From contig NZ_BDCM01000026.1 in NCBI RefSeq assembly GCF_001613505.1, forward strand, positions 1-64,000: a DNA stretch of 64,000 nt, read 5' to 3'. This document shows, piece after piece, positions 33,396 through 41,553 of this stretch. Each line of letters starts with the position of its first letter. Within the stretch, counting starts at the first letter, position 1. The notes below the pieces were generated by a model, which ran no database searches, was not told the DNA's origin, and saw only the letters and a program-made list of their open reading frames with translations. Origin of the DNA: Nocardia mikamii NBRC 108933. Its GTDB lineage: Bacteria > Actinomycetota > Actinomycetes > Mycobacteriales > Mycobacteriaceae. Made by a program: the position numbers and the translations under genes.

Positions 33396-34007
33396 TCAGA
33401 CGGTCGTGACGACCTCGTCGTATTCCAGCCGCGGTGAGCGCGGGTACCAGGCGTCGGGGCCCGGCTTGCCGATGTTGACCACCACCAGCGCGCTGTGTGT
33501 GCCCTCGGGGAAGAACTCCTTGTCGACACCGGCGGCGTCGAACCCGTTCATCGGGCCGGCGGCCAGGCCCGCGGCGCGGATGCCGAGGATGAAGTAGCCG
33601 ATCTGGATCAGAGCGTTGAACCGCGCCGATTCGGCCCGGTAGTCGTCGTCGGCGAAGTAGTCCTTGGCGTCGGGGAGGTGCGGGAAGATCTTCGGCAGGT
33701 GATCGTGGAAATTGAGGTCGGCGGCCAGAATCGCGGTCAGTGGCGCCTTCTCGGTCTTGGGCTTGTTGTTGTCGAGCATATGCTCGACGAGTGCGGCGCG
33801 GGCCTCGGCGCCGCGCACCAGCACGATCCGCAGCGGCTGCTGATTCATCGAGGTCGGCGCGTATTTGACCAGCTCGTAGATGTCGCGGATCTGCTCGTCG
33901 CTCACCGGTTCGTCGGTGAAGGTGTTGGCGGTGCGGGCCGTGCGGAACAGCAGGTCCTGGGCTTCGGCCGCGAGGGTCAGGCGCGTGCCGGTTTGAGCGG
34001 TGCTCAC
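33396..34007 (-). CDS. Nitroreductase-family protein, RutE/HadB-like
   Basis: 203 residues from GTG 34007, with AAGGAG upstream. FMN-binding features are RTARTANTFTDEPV (Arg pair), YAPTSMNQQPLRIV and the C-terminal GKPGPDAWYPRSPR. This branch includes malonic-semialdehyde reductases and related flavoenzymes. It lies 32 bases after a SnoaL-like gene on the same strand, directly beside the polyketide ketoreductase, so it may be a tailoring reductase of the cluster. That role is inference. Confidence 0.88.
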   Translation of the reverse strand: MSTAQTGTRLTLAAEAQDLLFRTARTANTFTDEPVSDEQIRDIYELVKYAPTSMNQQPLRIVLVRGAEARAALVEHMLDNNKPKTEKAPLTAILAADLNFHDHLPKIFPHLPDAKDYFADDDYRAESARFNALIQIGYFILGIRAAGLAAGPMNGFDAAGVDKEFFPEGTHSALVVVNIGKPGPDAWYPRSPRLEYDEVVTTV

Positions 34008-34039
34008 TGTGTAACTCCTTGTCGGGGTTGTGGTTTCGG

Positions 34040-34459
34040 TCAGTCGTGGGTGACTCGGCGGGAGTGGGTGCGCAGTTCACCGTCGATGCGGACGAGCACG
34101 TCGTGGACCACACAGCTCGGCGCGATCTCCGGCGCCGCGCCGGGCCGGATCTTGACCACCAGGCAGTACATCGTGGCGCCGATGCTGCCGTCGTCGCGCG
34201 GGGAGAGGTTGATCATGTTGAACCAGTGCCGGCGCTGCATAGGATCGCTGTCGAACCGCTTGTGGAACTCCACCAGATCCGACACGATTCCGGCGCGGGT
34301 GCGCGCGGGCGGGCGGCCCGGCGTGTGCTCGAATTCCGCATCCTCGGTGAAGGTTTCGGCGTAACCGGTGATGTCGCGGTTGTCCAGGCGTTGCATCTGA
34401 TCGGCGTAGAACTGCTGGACCTCGGCGTACAGCTCGGCACGGCTGGCGACAGTGGTCAT
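34040..34459 (-). CDS. SnoaL-like (NTF2-fold) protein
   Basis: 139 residues from ATG 34459, with GAGGAG upstream. The NTF2-like fold is visible in AEVQQFYADQMQRLDNRD, AETFTEDAEFEHTPG and VVHDVLVRIDGE. Members in aromatic polyketide clusters are fourth-ring cyclases (SnoaL), hydroxylation helpers or dehydratase-like proteins. It is divergent from the ketoreductase gene across a region with SARP repeats and is followed by a nitroreductase gene. The exact reaction cannot be told. Confidence 0.85.
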   Translation of the reverse strand: MTTVASRAELYAEVQQFYADQMQRLDNRDITGYAETFTEDAEFEHTPGRPPARTRAGIVSDLVEFHKRFDSDPMQRRHWFNMINLSPRDDGSIGATMYCLVVKIRPGAAPEIAPSCVVHDVLVRIDGELRTHSRRVTHD

Positions 34460-34537
34460 GGACGGCTCCTCGGAAGACGGTGTGGCCGCCGGGGTTTCGG
34501 GCGGACCTCGATCGCGCTCCACGGTCGCCGACGGCGC

Positions 34538-34555
34538 TCGAGATTCGGTCGAGCC
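34538..34555 (+). promoter_or_regulatory. SARP heptamer direct repeat in the ketoreductase promoter
   Basis: TCGAGAT (34538-34544) and TCGAGCC (34549-34555) are 11 bp apart, the same phase on the helix. ActII-ORF4-type SARP proteins bind TCGAG-based heptamers at this spacing. They stand about 90 bp before the ketoreductase start and about 80 bp before the divergent SnoaL-like start. Confidence 0.65.
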
Positions 34556-34645
34556 CGCACCGGTTTGACCGGTCTTATAGGGCCTTTCGCGACGCTGGTG
34601 GCCGGACGGGCCGGCGTAACCGGATCCAGCACCGATGGAGGAGAT

Positions 34646-35428
34646 ATGGCGGACAGTCAGCGCGTGGCGCTGGTCAGCGGAGCGACCAGCGGAATGGGCT
34701 TGCAGATCACGAAAAACCTGGCGGCACAGGGTGTTGCGGTGTTCATCTGTGCCCGTGACGAGCAGCGGGTGGCCGATACGGCCAAGCAGTTGCAGGACGA
34801 CGGGTTCGCGGTGGACGGGGTGGGCTGCGATGTCCGCGACGCCGCCCAGGTCCGGGAGTACGTCGATGCCGGGGTGCGGCGGTTCGGCCCGGTCGACATC
34901 CTGGTCAACAATGCCGGTCGCAGCGGCGGCGGCGTGACCGCGCAGATCGAGGACCAGCTGTGGCTCGACGTCGTCGAGACGAACCTGCACAGCGTCTTCT
35001 ACGCCACCAAGGCCGCGCTCACCGCCGGCGGCATGCTCGAGCGGGGGAACGGCCGGATCGTCAACATCGCGTCGACCGGCGGTAAGCAGGGTGTACTCCA
35101 CGGCGCGCCGTATTCGGCCTCCAAGCACGGGGTCGTCGGCTTCACCAAGGCGCTGGGGCTGGAGCTGGCCAAGACCGGGATCACGGTCAACGCGGTATGC
35201 CCCGGATTCGTGGAAACGCCCATGGCCGAACGGGTTCGGGAGGTGTATTCGGGTCTGTGGGGTGTCGATACCGACGAGGTGCACGCGCGCGTGAGCGCCC
35301 GGGTGCCGATCGGCCGTTACGTCCAGGTCGACGAGGTGGCCGCGATGGTCGACTACCTGATCTCCCCGGCCGCCGCCGCCGTGACCGCACAGGCATTGAA
35401 TGTCTGTGGCGGCCTCGGCAACTACTGA
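34646..35428 (+). CDS. Type II polyketide ketoreductase, ActIII-like (C-9 type)
   Basis: 260 residues from ATG 34646, ribosome site GGAGGAG. SDR motifs: SGATSGMG (11-18), NNAGRSGGG (88-96), Ser143 in NIASTGGKQG, Tyr156 and Lys160 in YSASK. The stretch ETNLHSVFYATKAAL and the C-terminal CPGFVETPMAERV are close to the actinorhodin ketoreductase. It should reduce the C-9 carbonyl of the ACP-bound polyketide after first-ring closure, using NADPH. It is 15 bases upstream of the biotin carrier gene and is probably under SARP control. Confidence 0.93.
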   Translation: MADSQRVALVSGATSGMGLQITKNLAAQGVAVFICARDEQRVADTAKQLQDDGFAVDGVGCDVRDAAQVREYVDAGVRRFGPVDILVNNAGRSGGGVTAQIEDQLWLDVVETNLHSVFYATKAALTAGGMLERGNGRIVNIASTGGKQGVLHGAPYSASKHGVVGFTKALGLELAKTGITVNAVCPGFVETPMAERVREVYSGLWGVDTDEVHARVSARVPIGRYVQVDEVAAMVDYLISPAAAAVTAQALNVCGGLGNY

Positions 35429-35443
35429 CCGCGGAGCACCGTC

Positions 35444-35950
35444 ATGACGACTATGGACGAAAACGCCACGCCCACACCGGAACTCGATGCCTCCCAGCAC
35501 GACTACCTGCAGATACTCGACGCCATCCAGTCGGGTGCGCTGCGGCTGCTGGCAGGCTTTCCCGCACAGCCCAGCGGCCTGCGGATCCAGGTCGGTGAGG
35601 TGACCGTGGAGGCGCAGTGGCCGCAGGGCCCGGGGGCGGCGGCGGTGAGTGCCGGCGCCGCACCGGCACCGGCACTCGCAACCGATACCGCGACCGAGGT
35701 GCCGGTGACCGATCCGGTGATCCGCGCACCCAGTGTGGGTGTGTTCTATCGGAGCCCGCAGCCCGGTGCCGAGCCGTTCGTGGCGGTCGGCGATCGGGTG
35801 TCGCCGGGGCGTCAGGTCGGCATCGTCGAGGCGATGAAGCTGATGATCCCGGTGACGGCCGCGGCGGGCGGGGTCGTCACCGCGATCCTCAAACAGGACG
35901 GTGAATCCGTGCAATTCGACGAACCTCTGTTCTCGTACTCGCCGGAGTGA
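35444..35950 (+). CDS. Biotin carboxyl carrier protein of acetyl-CoA carboxylase
   Basis: 168 residues. After an N-terminal region and an Ala/Pro/Thr linker (about 62-92) comes the lipoyl/biotinyl domain with VEAMKLM; Lys132 is the biotinylation site. It carries carboxy-biotin between the carboxylase (AccC, 45927) and the carboxyltransferase (AccDA, 44246). These lie 8 kb away in the same cluster, so together they form a complete malonyl-CoA supply. Its stop abuts the stop of a convergent gene with no gap. Confidence 0.93.
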   Translation: MTTMDENATPTPELDASQHDYLQILDAIQSGALRLLAGFPAQPSGLRIQVGEVTVEAQWPQGPGAAAVSAGAAPAPALATDTATEVPVTDPVIRAPSVGVFYRSPQPGAEPFVAVGDRVSPGRQVGIVEAMKLMIPVTAAAGGVVTAILKQDGESVQFDEPLFSYSPE

Positions 35951-36337
35951 TCATGGACGGGCGGACCTGCGCCAGGTGAGAATGCGGCGCTGGGTCCGCC
36001 CGTCCACCTGTGCGGCGCCGATCAGCGTCAGCACGTCGCCGTCGAGGGACATCTGGCGTACCTGCTCGGTGCCGGCCCAGGCCGGATTCGAGCACACGCT
36101 GATCGCGTGCACCACCGCCATTCCCGCCGTGCGCCAGGTTCCGGCGTAGCCCATGAACGGGGGCGCCGCGGTGGTGTCGCCGGTGCGCATCATGCTCACC
36201 GAGACCGAGCCCTGTGCGGTGTAGATCAGCAGACCGCGCGGCGCCGGGCCGAGCGGCCCTTCGCTGCGCACGTCCGCGTCGTCGATGTCGTAGTAGGACA
36301 ACAGTTCCCAGGTGCCGACGAGATCAGTCGCAGTCAT
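35951..36337 (-). CDS. Lipocalin-like domain protein
   Basis: 128 residues from ATG 36337. LVGTWELLSYYDID at the start and GLLIYTAQGSVSVSM are the marks of the short lipocalin-like family, followed by FMGYAGTW and a C-terminal beta strand LTWRR. Members near polyketide and redox clusters bind hydrophobic ligands. Second gene of a small operon with the luciferase-like gene (29-base gap). It could bind a pathway product; this is inference. Confidence 0.75.
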   Translation of the reverse strand: MTATDLVGTWELLSYYDIDDADVRSEGPLGPAPRGLLIYTAQGSVSVSMMRTGDTTAAPPFMGYAGTWRTAGMAVVHAISVCSNPAWAGTEQVRQMSLDGDVLTLIGAAQVDGRTQRRILTWRRSARP

Positions 36338-36366
36338 GGCCCCCACGATGCGTGCCGACGCTCGAA

Positions 36367-36861
36367 TCATGCTCGAGCGTTCCCGCGGGCGTAGTCGTAG
36401 GCGGCGCGCACCAGCTGCCAGACCTGTTCCAGTTCGTCGGCGTCGCGGGGGCCGTAGACCATCAGCAGCGTCGCCGGCAGGACGCCGGCGCGGGCCATCG
36501 GATGCTGTTCGGCCCAGCCGGCCGAAACAGCTTCGGCGGCAGCGGATTCCGGAAGGCGCAGATGCAGGCTGCCGTCGGCGTGCCCGTGCAGATGCGCGAA
36601 TTCGGTGCCGGCCAGGAAGGCGTCCTCGGGTCCGTGCGCGAACTCGGGGCGCAGATGCAGGGCGCGGGTGTCGGGCAGCGAGACCGCGCTGCGGGCGGCC
36701 ACCACGCCGTCGAGTGCGGCCATGCGCGTCCACAGCGCTTCCTGGAGCCGGACGTCCGGATTCTGGGTGAGCTGCTGATGCGGATTGTGTGGCCGGGTGC
36801 GCGGGCGTTCGCCCCGCCGCCGGGGCAGGCGCAGATCTCCGTGGGGTGCGGTCGCAGTCAT
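36367..36861 (-). CDS. Luciferase-like domain protein (DUF5519 type)
   Basis: 164 residues from ATG 36861 (MTATAPHGDLRLPRRRGER). HNPHQQLTQNPDVRLQEALW and the region EFAHLHGHADGSLHLRLP with its His cluster match the small luciferase-domain family, where the beta-rich core with paired His residues is named after a dinoflagellate luciferase piece; enzymatic function is not established. It is divergent from the HxlR gene across a region with a direct repeat and is likely its target. Confidence 0.75.
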   Translation of the reverse strand: MTATAPHGDLRLPRRRGERPRTRPHNPHQQLTQNPDVRLQEALWTRMAALDGVVAARSAVSLPDTRALHLRPEFAHGPEDAFLAGTEFAHLHGHADGSLHLRLPESAAAEAVSAGWAEQHPMARAGVLPATLLMVYGPRDADELEQVWQLVRAAYDYARGNARA

Positions 36862-36904
36862 CACTGTGCTCCTCTCGCGCCGGTGAAGGCTTCTGGTCAC
36901 ACAG

Positions 36905-36932
36905 TAGTTTCCAAAGTATAGTAGTTACCAAA
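36905..36932 (+). promoter_or_regulatory. Direct repeat TAGTTWCCAAA at the HxlR promoter
   Basis: TAGTTTCCAAA (36905-36915) and TAGTTACCAAA (36922-36932) are repeated 17 bp apart. TATAGT (36917-36922) between them is a likely -10 for the HxlR gene. Probable HxlR operator controlling both directions. Confidence 0.6.
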
Positions 36933-36954
36933 TGGAAAGTGCCCAGGAGTGATC

Positions 36955-37326
36955 ATGACGCCCGTCACGCCGCCCCCCGTCGCGGATCCGTGCCCGATCT
37001 CACCGGTGGTCGACCTGTTCTTCGGCCGCTGGTCCACCCAGGTGCTGTGGGTGCTGATCCACGACGGCCGGATGCGTTTCAACGAAGTGCAGCAACGTAT
37101 TCCGGGCGTCACACCCAAGGTGCTGACCCAGCGGCTGCGTCAGCTCGAACGCGACGGTCTGGTGCAGCGCACCTACCACCCCGAGGTCCCCCCTCGCGTC
37201 GAGTACGCGGCCACCGCGCTGGCCGGCACCCTGACTCCGTTGTTCGACGGTCTCGCGCGGTGGTCGAACGAGCACCTGGCGCAGGTACTGGCGGCCCGGG
37301 CCGCCTACGACGCGGGCGAACGCTGA
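36955..37326 (+). CDS. HxlR-family winged-helix regulator
   Basis: 123 residues from ATG 36955, with AGGAG five bases upstream (a GTG six bases earlier is less likely). CPISPVVDLFFGRWSTQVLW has the conserved Cys of HxlR proteins; RFNEVQQRIPGVTPKVLTQR and LRQLERDGLVQR form the winged helix. Such proteins sense electrophiles or redox signals. It is divergent from the luciferase-like/lipocalin-like operon. Its end overlaps the convergent hydrolase gene by 22 bp. Confidence 0.92.
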   Translation: MTPVTPPPVADPCPISPVVDLFFGRWSTQVLWVLIHDGRMRFNEVQQRIPGVTPKVLTQRLRQLERDGLVQRTYHPEVPPRVEYAATALAGTLTPLFDGLARWSNEHLAQVLAARAAYDAGER

Positions 37327-38066
37327 GCCGCTGACTCCAGGAGCAGCTCGGCGAATTCACGCGGCATGGTGATCATGCAGTCGTGCCCGGTCGGCAGGAC
37401 CTTGAGCCGTTCGGCAGGCAGGTCCGCGGGAGGAAGAGTCCGCGGCATCGCCGCGCGCATCGCCTTGAACGCCTCGCCGCCCTCGCTGCAGTGGATGTGG
37501 GTGACGGGAACGAGCGCCAGTTCGTCCGGATTGCGCAGAATCAGCGGCTGGTGAAAAGTCTTCAGCGACTGGGCCGTCAGCATCGAGGCCACCCAGCTCA
37601 GGTCGGGTTCCTCGGTGACGCCGTTGATGCCGCTGTCGCCCATCGGCTCGGTGGGCGGGGGCACCCGCCAGCCGTCCCCGACGGCCGCGGCCGCGGTGGT
37701 GAACGCCTCGACCATCTCCGGCATGATGTCGGCGACGGCTTCGCCGTCTCGTGGCACGAAGGTATCCACGTAGATCAGCTCGGCGACGCGGTCCGGGAAC
37801 CGGTCCGCGAGCGCGGTGACGACGATTCCGGCGTAGCTGTGGCCCACCAGGATCAGCTCCCGCAGATCCTCGGCGACGATCAGCTCGGCGAGATCGTCGA
37901 CGTGGGTGTCGAGTCCCACGTCGGGGGTGAGTTCGCCGGCGCGTTCGCCCATGCCGGCGAGGGAGGGCGCGAAGACACGGTGGCCGGCCGCGGTGAGCAG
38001 CGGGGTCACCCGCTGCCAGGCCCAGCCGCCGTGAAACGCGCCGTGAACGAGGAGATAGGTCGACAC
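37305..38066 (-). CDS. Alpha/beta hydrolase, methylesterase-like, end of the PKS operon
   Basis: 253 residues from GTG 38066, ribosome site GAGAGGA. HGAFHGGWAWQRV is the oxyanion region, GHSYAG the nucleophile elbow, and LPTGHDCMITMP the catalytic His. This subgroup includes plant-like methyl esterases and bacterial polyketide-cluster esterases. It is the last gene of the seven-gene PKS operon, 24 bases after the monooxygenase. It may hydrolyse an ester or release a shunt product. Confidence 0.88.
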   Translation of the reverse strand: MSTYLLVHGAFHGGWAWQRVTPLLTAAGHRVFAPSLAGMGERAGELTPDVGLDTHVDDLAELIVAEDLRELILVGHSYAGIVVTALADRFPDRVAELIYVDTFVPRDGEAVADIMPEMVEAFTTAAAAVGDGWRVPPPTEPMGDSGINGVTEEPDLSWVASMLTAQSLKTFHQPLILRNPDELALVPVTHIHCSEGGEAFKAMRAAMPRTLPPADLPAERLKVLPTGHDCMITMPREFAELLLESAAQRSPAS

Positions 38067-38090
38067 GATCGGTCCTCTCGGGTACGGAAA

Positions 38091-39374
38091 TCAGGTACTG
38101 GAAACGATGAGATGGCCGCCGTGTGCCGGCGGGACGTGCTCGGGCCGGATCCCGAGACCGATGACCCGTGCCACCACGTGCGAGAGTCCGGGGAAGCGGC
38201 GCAGCAGCCGGGCCAGCAACGGCTTGTCGGTGTTGGGTCGCCCCGCATTCGGATACAGGTCGGCGAGCAGTCGCAACTGCGCGAATTGCACTATCCGCAT
38301 GGGGAATTCGCGGCGGCGCTGCACCGCGCGCAACTGCGCCGGGCTCGGCACGCCGCCGGCGGCCAGGGTCGGCGCCAGCAGCCGCGCGGCGGCGACCGCG
38401 TCCTGGACGGCCAGGTTGATACCCACGCCGCCCGCCGGCGACATCGCGTGCGCGGCATCGCCGATCGCCAGCAGGCCCGGCCGGTACCAGTGCCGCAGCC
38501 GGTCCACCCGCACGTCGAGCGGTTTCACATCGTCCCAATCGCGGATCGCGGTCTCGAGCCCCGGCGCCAGTGCCGGATAGATCGCCGCGAGCTGCGCCCG
38601 GAACTCGGGCAGGCCGGCGGCGCGGATCGTCTCGAAACCACCCTTGGGGATCATGTAGGCGACCTGCAGGTAGTCGCCGCGATCGATGCAGACGATGAAG
38701 AAACCTTTGCCGCTGCGCACGGTCGGCAGGCTCTCGCCGTCGGGTTTGCCCACCCGGAACCACAACACGTCCATCGGCGCCCGGCTCGCCGCCACCGTGA
38801 GCGCACCGCTGCTGCGCACCAGGGAATTCCGTCCGTCGGCGGCGATCACGAGACGGGCCCGCACCTCCACCGGACCGTCCGGGGTGCCAGCGCGCACGCC
38901 GCCGACGACGCCGCCGGACCCGAGCAGTTCGGTGACCTCCGCTCGCTGCAGCAGACGGAAGCCCGGATACCGGCGACCGGTTTCGGCGAGGAAGTTCAGC
39001 ACGTCCCACTGCGGCATGAACGCCACGAACGGGAACCGGCCGGGCAGCCGGCCGAAGTCGGCGAACACGACCGGCCCCAGCGCGGTCGCCATCGGCAGCC
39101 GCGGCGCCCGCACATGCGGCAGCCGGAGAAATTCCTCGGCGAGCCCGAGTTCGTCCATCACCGTCAGCGTCGACGGGTGGACCGTGTCGCCGCGGAAGTC
39201 GCGCAGGAAGTCCGGATGTTTCTCCAGCACGAGAACTTTCGCCCCGGACCGGGCCAGCAGTACACCGGCGACCAGCCCTGCCGGTCCGCCGCCGACCACA
39301 CACACATCGACGGTCTCGGCTGCGCCCGTTTCTCGCTCGCTGCGCTCGGCTGTGCCCGTTTCTCGCTCGCTCAT
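38091..39374 (-). CDS. FAD-dependent aromatic monooxygenase
   Basis: 427 residues from ATG 39374, which overlaps the upstream gene by ATGA. VCVVGGGPAGLVAGVLLARSG (dinucleotide fold) near 25, VIAADGRNSLVR (DG motif) near 185 and AIGDAAHAMSPAGGVGINL (GD motif) near 300 are intact, as in PHBH-type flavin hydroxylases. It should hydroxylate an aromatic ring of the polyketide with NAD(P)H and oxygen. The first 21 residues are a tandem repeat of SERETGTAER / SERETGAAET ahead of the FAD fold. Confidence 0.92.
   Translation of the reverse strand: MSERETGTAERSERETGAAETVDVCVVGGGPAGLVAGVLLARSGAKVLVLEKHPDFLRDFRGDTVHPSTLTVMDELGLAEEFLRLPHVRAPRLPMATALGPVVFADFGRLPGRFPFVAFMPQWDVLNFLAETGRRYPGFRLLQRAEVTELLGSGGVVGGVRAGTPDGPVEVRARLVIAADGRNSLVRSSGALTVAASRAPMDVLWFRVGKPDGESLPTVRSGKGFFIVCIDRGDYLQVAYMIPKGGFETIRAAGLPEFRAQLAAIYPALAPGLETAIRDWDDVKPLDVRVDRLRHWYRPGLLAIGDAAHAMSPAGGVGINLAVQDAVAAARLLAPTLAAGGVPSPAQLRAVQRRREFPMRIVQFAQLRLLADLYPNAGRPNTDKPLLARLLRRFPGLSHVVARVIGLGIRPEHVPPAHGGHLIVSST
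39324..39371 (-). repeat. 30-bp tandem repeat at the 5' end of the monooxygenase gene
   Basis: GCCCGTTTCTCGCTCGCT occurs at 39324-39341 and again at 39354-39371, period 30. It codes for two copies of a Ser-Glu-Arg-Glu-Thr-Gly decapeptide. The unit resembles short repeats scattered in actinobacterial genomes, so it may have inserted and then duplicated inside the gene start. Confidence 0.7.
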
Positions 39375-40303
39375 GCCAGGCACGTCGGTACCCGGCCGTC
39401 GTTGTATCCGACCATCTCGTCGAAGATGGTGAGCACATCCAGCGGGGCGCCCGGTGCCGCGCCGTCCGCTTCGGCATAGGCGCGATGGAGATTGCCGACC
39501 ACCCGCTCGGAATCCACCAGATCCGCGAACTCGCCGGGATCGGCCTCGAGCGCGATGCCGAGCGGCGTCAGGCCCAACGCCCGGCCGTCGAGCGCCAACC
39601 TGCCGATCCACTCCAGATAGCGGGTGGTGTGATCGAAGATCTCCGGGCCGGTGACTGGACCGTGGCCCGCTACAACGGTTTCCGCGCCCAGCTCGGACAG
39701 TGTCCGGATCGCGGCGAGGGTTCCCGCGACCGAACCGAACAAGCAGAACGGCGCCGCGCCCGACATCACCAGATCGCCGGCGAACAGCACCTTCTCCGCG
39801 GGCAGCCACGCCACCACGTCGTTGGTGGTGTGTGCTGCCGGACCCAGATGGATCAGCTCCACGCGCCGCTCGCCGACGTGGAGGGTCAGCCGGTCCGAGA
39901 AGGTGACGGTGGGCGGCGTGACTCGCACGTCGCCCCACCGGACCTGCGGCCACAGCTGTGTCAGCGCCAGCCCGGTCTCGATCATCTCGGCGCGGATCCG
40001 ATCGTGTCCGACGAGTACCGCGGCCGGCCCGAACAGATGGTTGCCGAAATTGTGGTCGCCGTGGTGATGGGTATTGACCACGGTGCGCGCCGGCCCACCC
40101 GCGACCCGATCGACGTGCTCGATCAGGCCGCGGGTGCGGTCTTCGGTGGCGAGCGTATCGATCACCAGCGCACCGTCGGGCCCGGCGACGACGCCGGCGT
40201 TGCTGACGCACCAGCCGCCGTGGCCGTGGGTGTAGGCGAAGACCCCGTCGGCGACTTCCCGCACCACCGGCTCGGCCAGTCGCGGACTTCCGGTCGCGGT
40301 CAT
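39371..40303 (-). CDS. Metallo-beta-lactamase-fold polyketide cyclase/hydrolase, ActIV-like
   Basis: 310 residues from ATG 40303. The metal-binding motif THHHGDHNFG is complete; LGPAAHTTNDVV, FAGDLVMSG and VAGHGPVTG give the remaining ligands. In the actinorhodin pathway the MBL-fold enzyme ActIV closes the second ring and releases the product from ACP. Position directly after the aromatase and before a monooxygenase, with 4-bp overlaps on both sides, supports the same role here. Function inferred from context. Confidence 0.88.
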   Translation of the reverse strand: MTATGSPRLAEPVVREVADGVFAYTHGHGGWCVSNAGVVAGPDGALVIDTLATEDRTRGLIEHVDRVAGGPARTVVNTHHHGDHNFGNHLFGPAAVLVGHDRIRAEMIETGLALTQLWPQVRWGDVRVTPPTVTFSDRLTLHVGERRVELIHLGPAAHTTNDVVAWLPAEKVLFAGDLVMSGAAPFCLFGSVAGTLAAIRTLSELGAETVVAGHGPVTGPEIFDHTTRYLEWIGRLALDGRALGLTPLGIALEADPGEFADLVDSERVVGNLHRAYAEADGAAPGAPLDVLTIFDEMVGYNDGRVPTCLA

Positions 40304-41250
40304 GACGGTGATTTCGCGGTTTCGGCGCGGCGGGCCGCGATGTACTGCGCCGCGCACAGCAAAGTGTTGCGGCTGTTGGTGCCCAGGGCCTCACCGAGAT
40401 AGGCGCGGGCCTCGGCGAGTCCGGTGCCGGGGCCGAGGATTTCGCGCGCCGCGGCGGGGTTGATCGCCACCGTGTGCCGGGCGATGACCACCACCCCGGC
40501 GGGATCGTCGGCGAATTCCCATGCGCCACTGTGCCCGAACAGCATCGCGGGCGGCAGCTGCTGTTTGTAGTCGATGCGTTCGGCCGGGACACAGACCCGG
40601 ATCGACCGGGTGGTGTGCGGGATACCGCCCTCGGTGACGGTGTCCATCTCCATCAGCTGCACCCCGTCCGCATCCTCGGTGAGATCCACCCGGCCGACGT
40701 GCGGAACGTGGTCGGGCCAGCGGTCGCTGTGGTAGATGAAGTCGTAGAGTTCGGCTGCCGTCGCATCCAGCGTCACGTTGTCCTCGAACGTGACGATGAT
40801 GTCGTCGACCGGATGTCCCAGCTCGGCGATCCGTGCCAGCGCCGCCAGCTCGGTGACGCTGTTGCGGTCGACCGCGCCGGTGACCACTTCCGGATCCACA
40901 CCGTCGGCCACGGTGAAGTGGTGATCGAGTGTGACAGTCGTTGTGCGCGGACCGGTTTCGTCGAAACTCCACTGTCCGCCCATGGAGGCGATCGGCGCCC
41001 GGCTGCGTTCCTGCTCGAAGGTGATGCGCCGGCCGGCCGGGTCCAGGGTCCGGCGCGAGGTCCAGTCGGTGACCTGACCGTTCACCGTCGCCCACAGCCG
41101 GAACCGCTCCTCGTCGGCGCCGCGGTGCAGATGCCGCACCAGCACGGACGGTTCGAAGATCACCGGCCAGCGGCCGACGTCGGCGACCAGCCCGTAGACC
41201 TCGTCCGCGGGCGCCTCGACGACCCGGGTGTGCGTCGTGCGGATCGTCAT
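40300..41250 (-). CDS. Didomain polyketide aromatase/cyclase (SRPBCC fold)
   Basis: 316 residues with two START/SRPBCC domains: residues 1-145 (HTRVVEAPADEVYGLVADVG) and 150-310 (VTFEDNVTLDATAAELYDFI, SDRWPDHVPHV). Didomain ARO/CYC enzymes (ActVII, TcmN-related) act on C-9-reduced chains and aromatise the first ring. Together with the ActIII-like ketoreductase this predicts C7-C12 first-ring closure on a reduced chain. It overlaps ACP and the MBL gene by 4 bp each. Confidence 0.93.
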   Translation of the reverse strand: MTIRTTHTRVVEAPADEVYGLVADVGRWPVIFEPSVLVRHLHRGADEERFRLWATVNGQVTDWTSRRTLDPAGRRITFEQERSRAPIASMGGQWSFDETGPRTTTVTLDHHFTVADGVDPEVVTGAVDRNSVTELAALARIAELGHPVDDIIVTFEDNVTLDATAAELYDFIYHSDRWPDHVPHVGRVDLTEDADGVQLMEMDTVTEGGIPHTTRSIRVCVPAERIDYKQQLPPAMLFGHSGAWEFADDPAGVVVIARHTVAINPAAAREILGPGTGLAEARAYLGEALGTNSRNTLLCAAQYIAARRAETAKSPS

Positions 41251-41504
41251 GCCACACCCGCCAGCTGCTGGTTGACGATGTCGATCAGCTCCTGCGGGGT
41301 CTTGACGTCGATGAGCTGTTCCTCGGGGACCGTCACCCCGAACTCGCGCTGGATGCGCGAGGCGGTTTCGATCAGGGCCAGCGAGTCGTAGCCGAGTTCC
41401 TCGAACTCGACCTCGGCGATGTCACCGGCGAGTTCGGGGGCGTCCTCGTCGCCGCCGGCGCAGGCCACGAGAATTCGGCGCAGGGTGTCGATGGTGATGG
41501 TCAT
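41247..41504 (-). CDS. Type II PKS acyl carrier protein
   Basis: 85 residues from ATG 41504, ribosome site AGGAG. The phosphopantetheine site is Ser41 in EELGYDSLALIE. Four-helix ACP shape with the acidic helix II. It is the third gene of the minimal PKS, 49 bases after KS-beta and overlapping the aromatase by ATGA. It carries the growing poly-beta-keto chain. Confidence 0.95.
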   Translation of the reverse strand: MTITIDTLRRILVACAGGDEDAPELAGDIAEVEFEELGYDSLALIETASRIQREFGVTVPEEQLIDVKTPQELIDIVNQQLAGVA

Positions 41505-41553
41505 GATGTGCTCCTGAGTGCGTTCGGAGGGATACTGCGATTGCTGTGCGGGG

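Noticed and set aside
37383..39479. 698-codon plus-strand frame opposite the hydrolase and monooxygenase genes
   Set aside because: It lacks any domain and lies over two genes with intact motifs; composition artefact.
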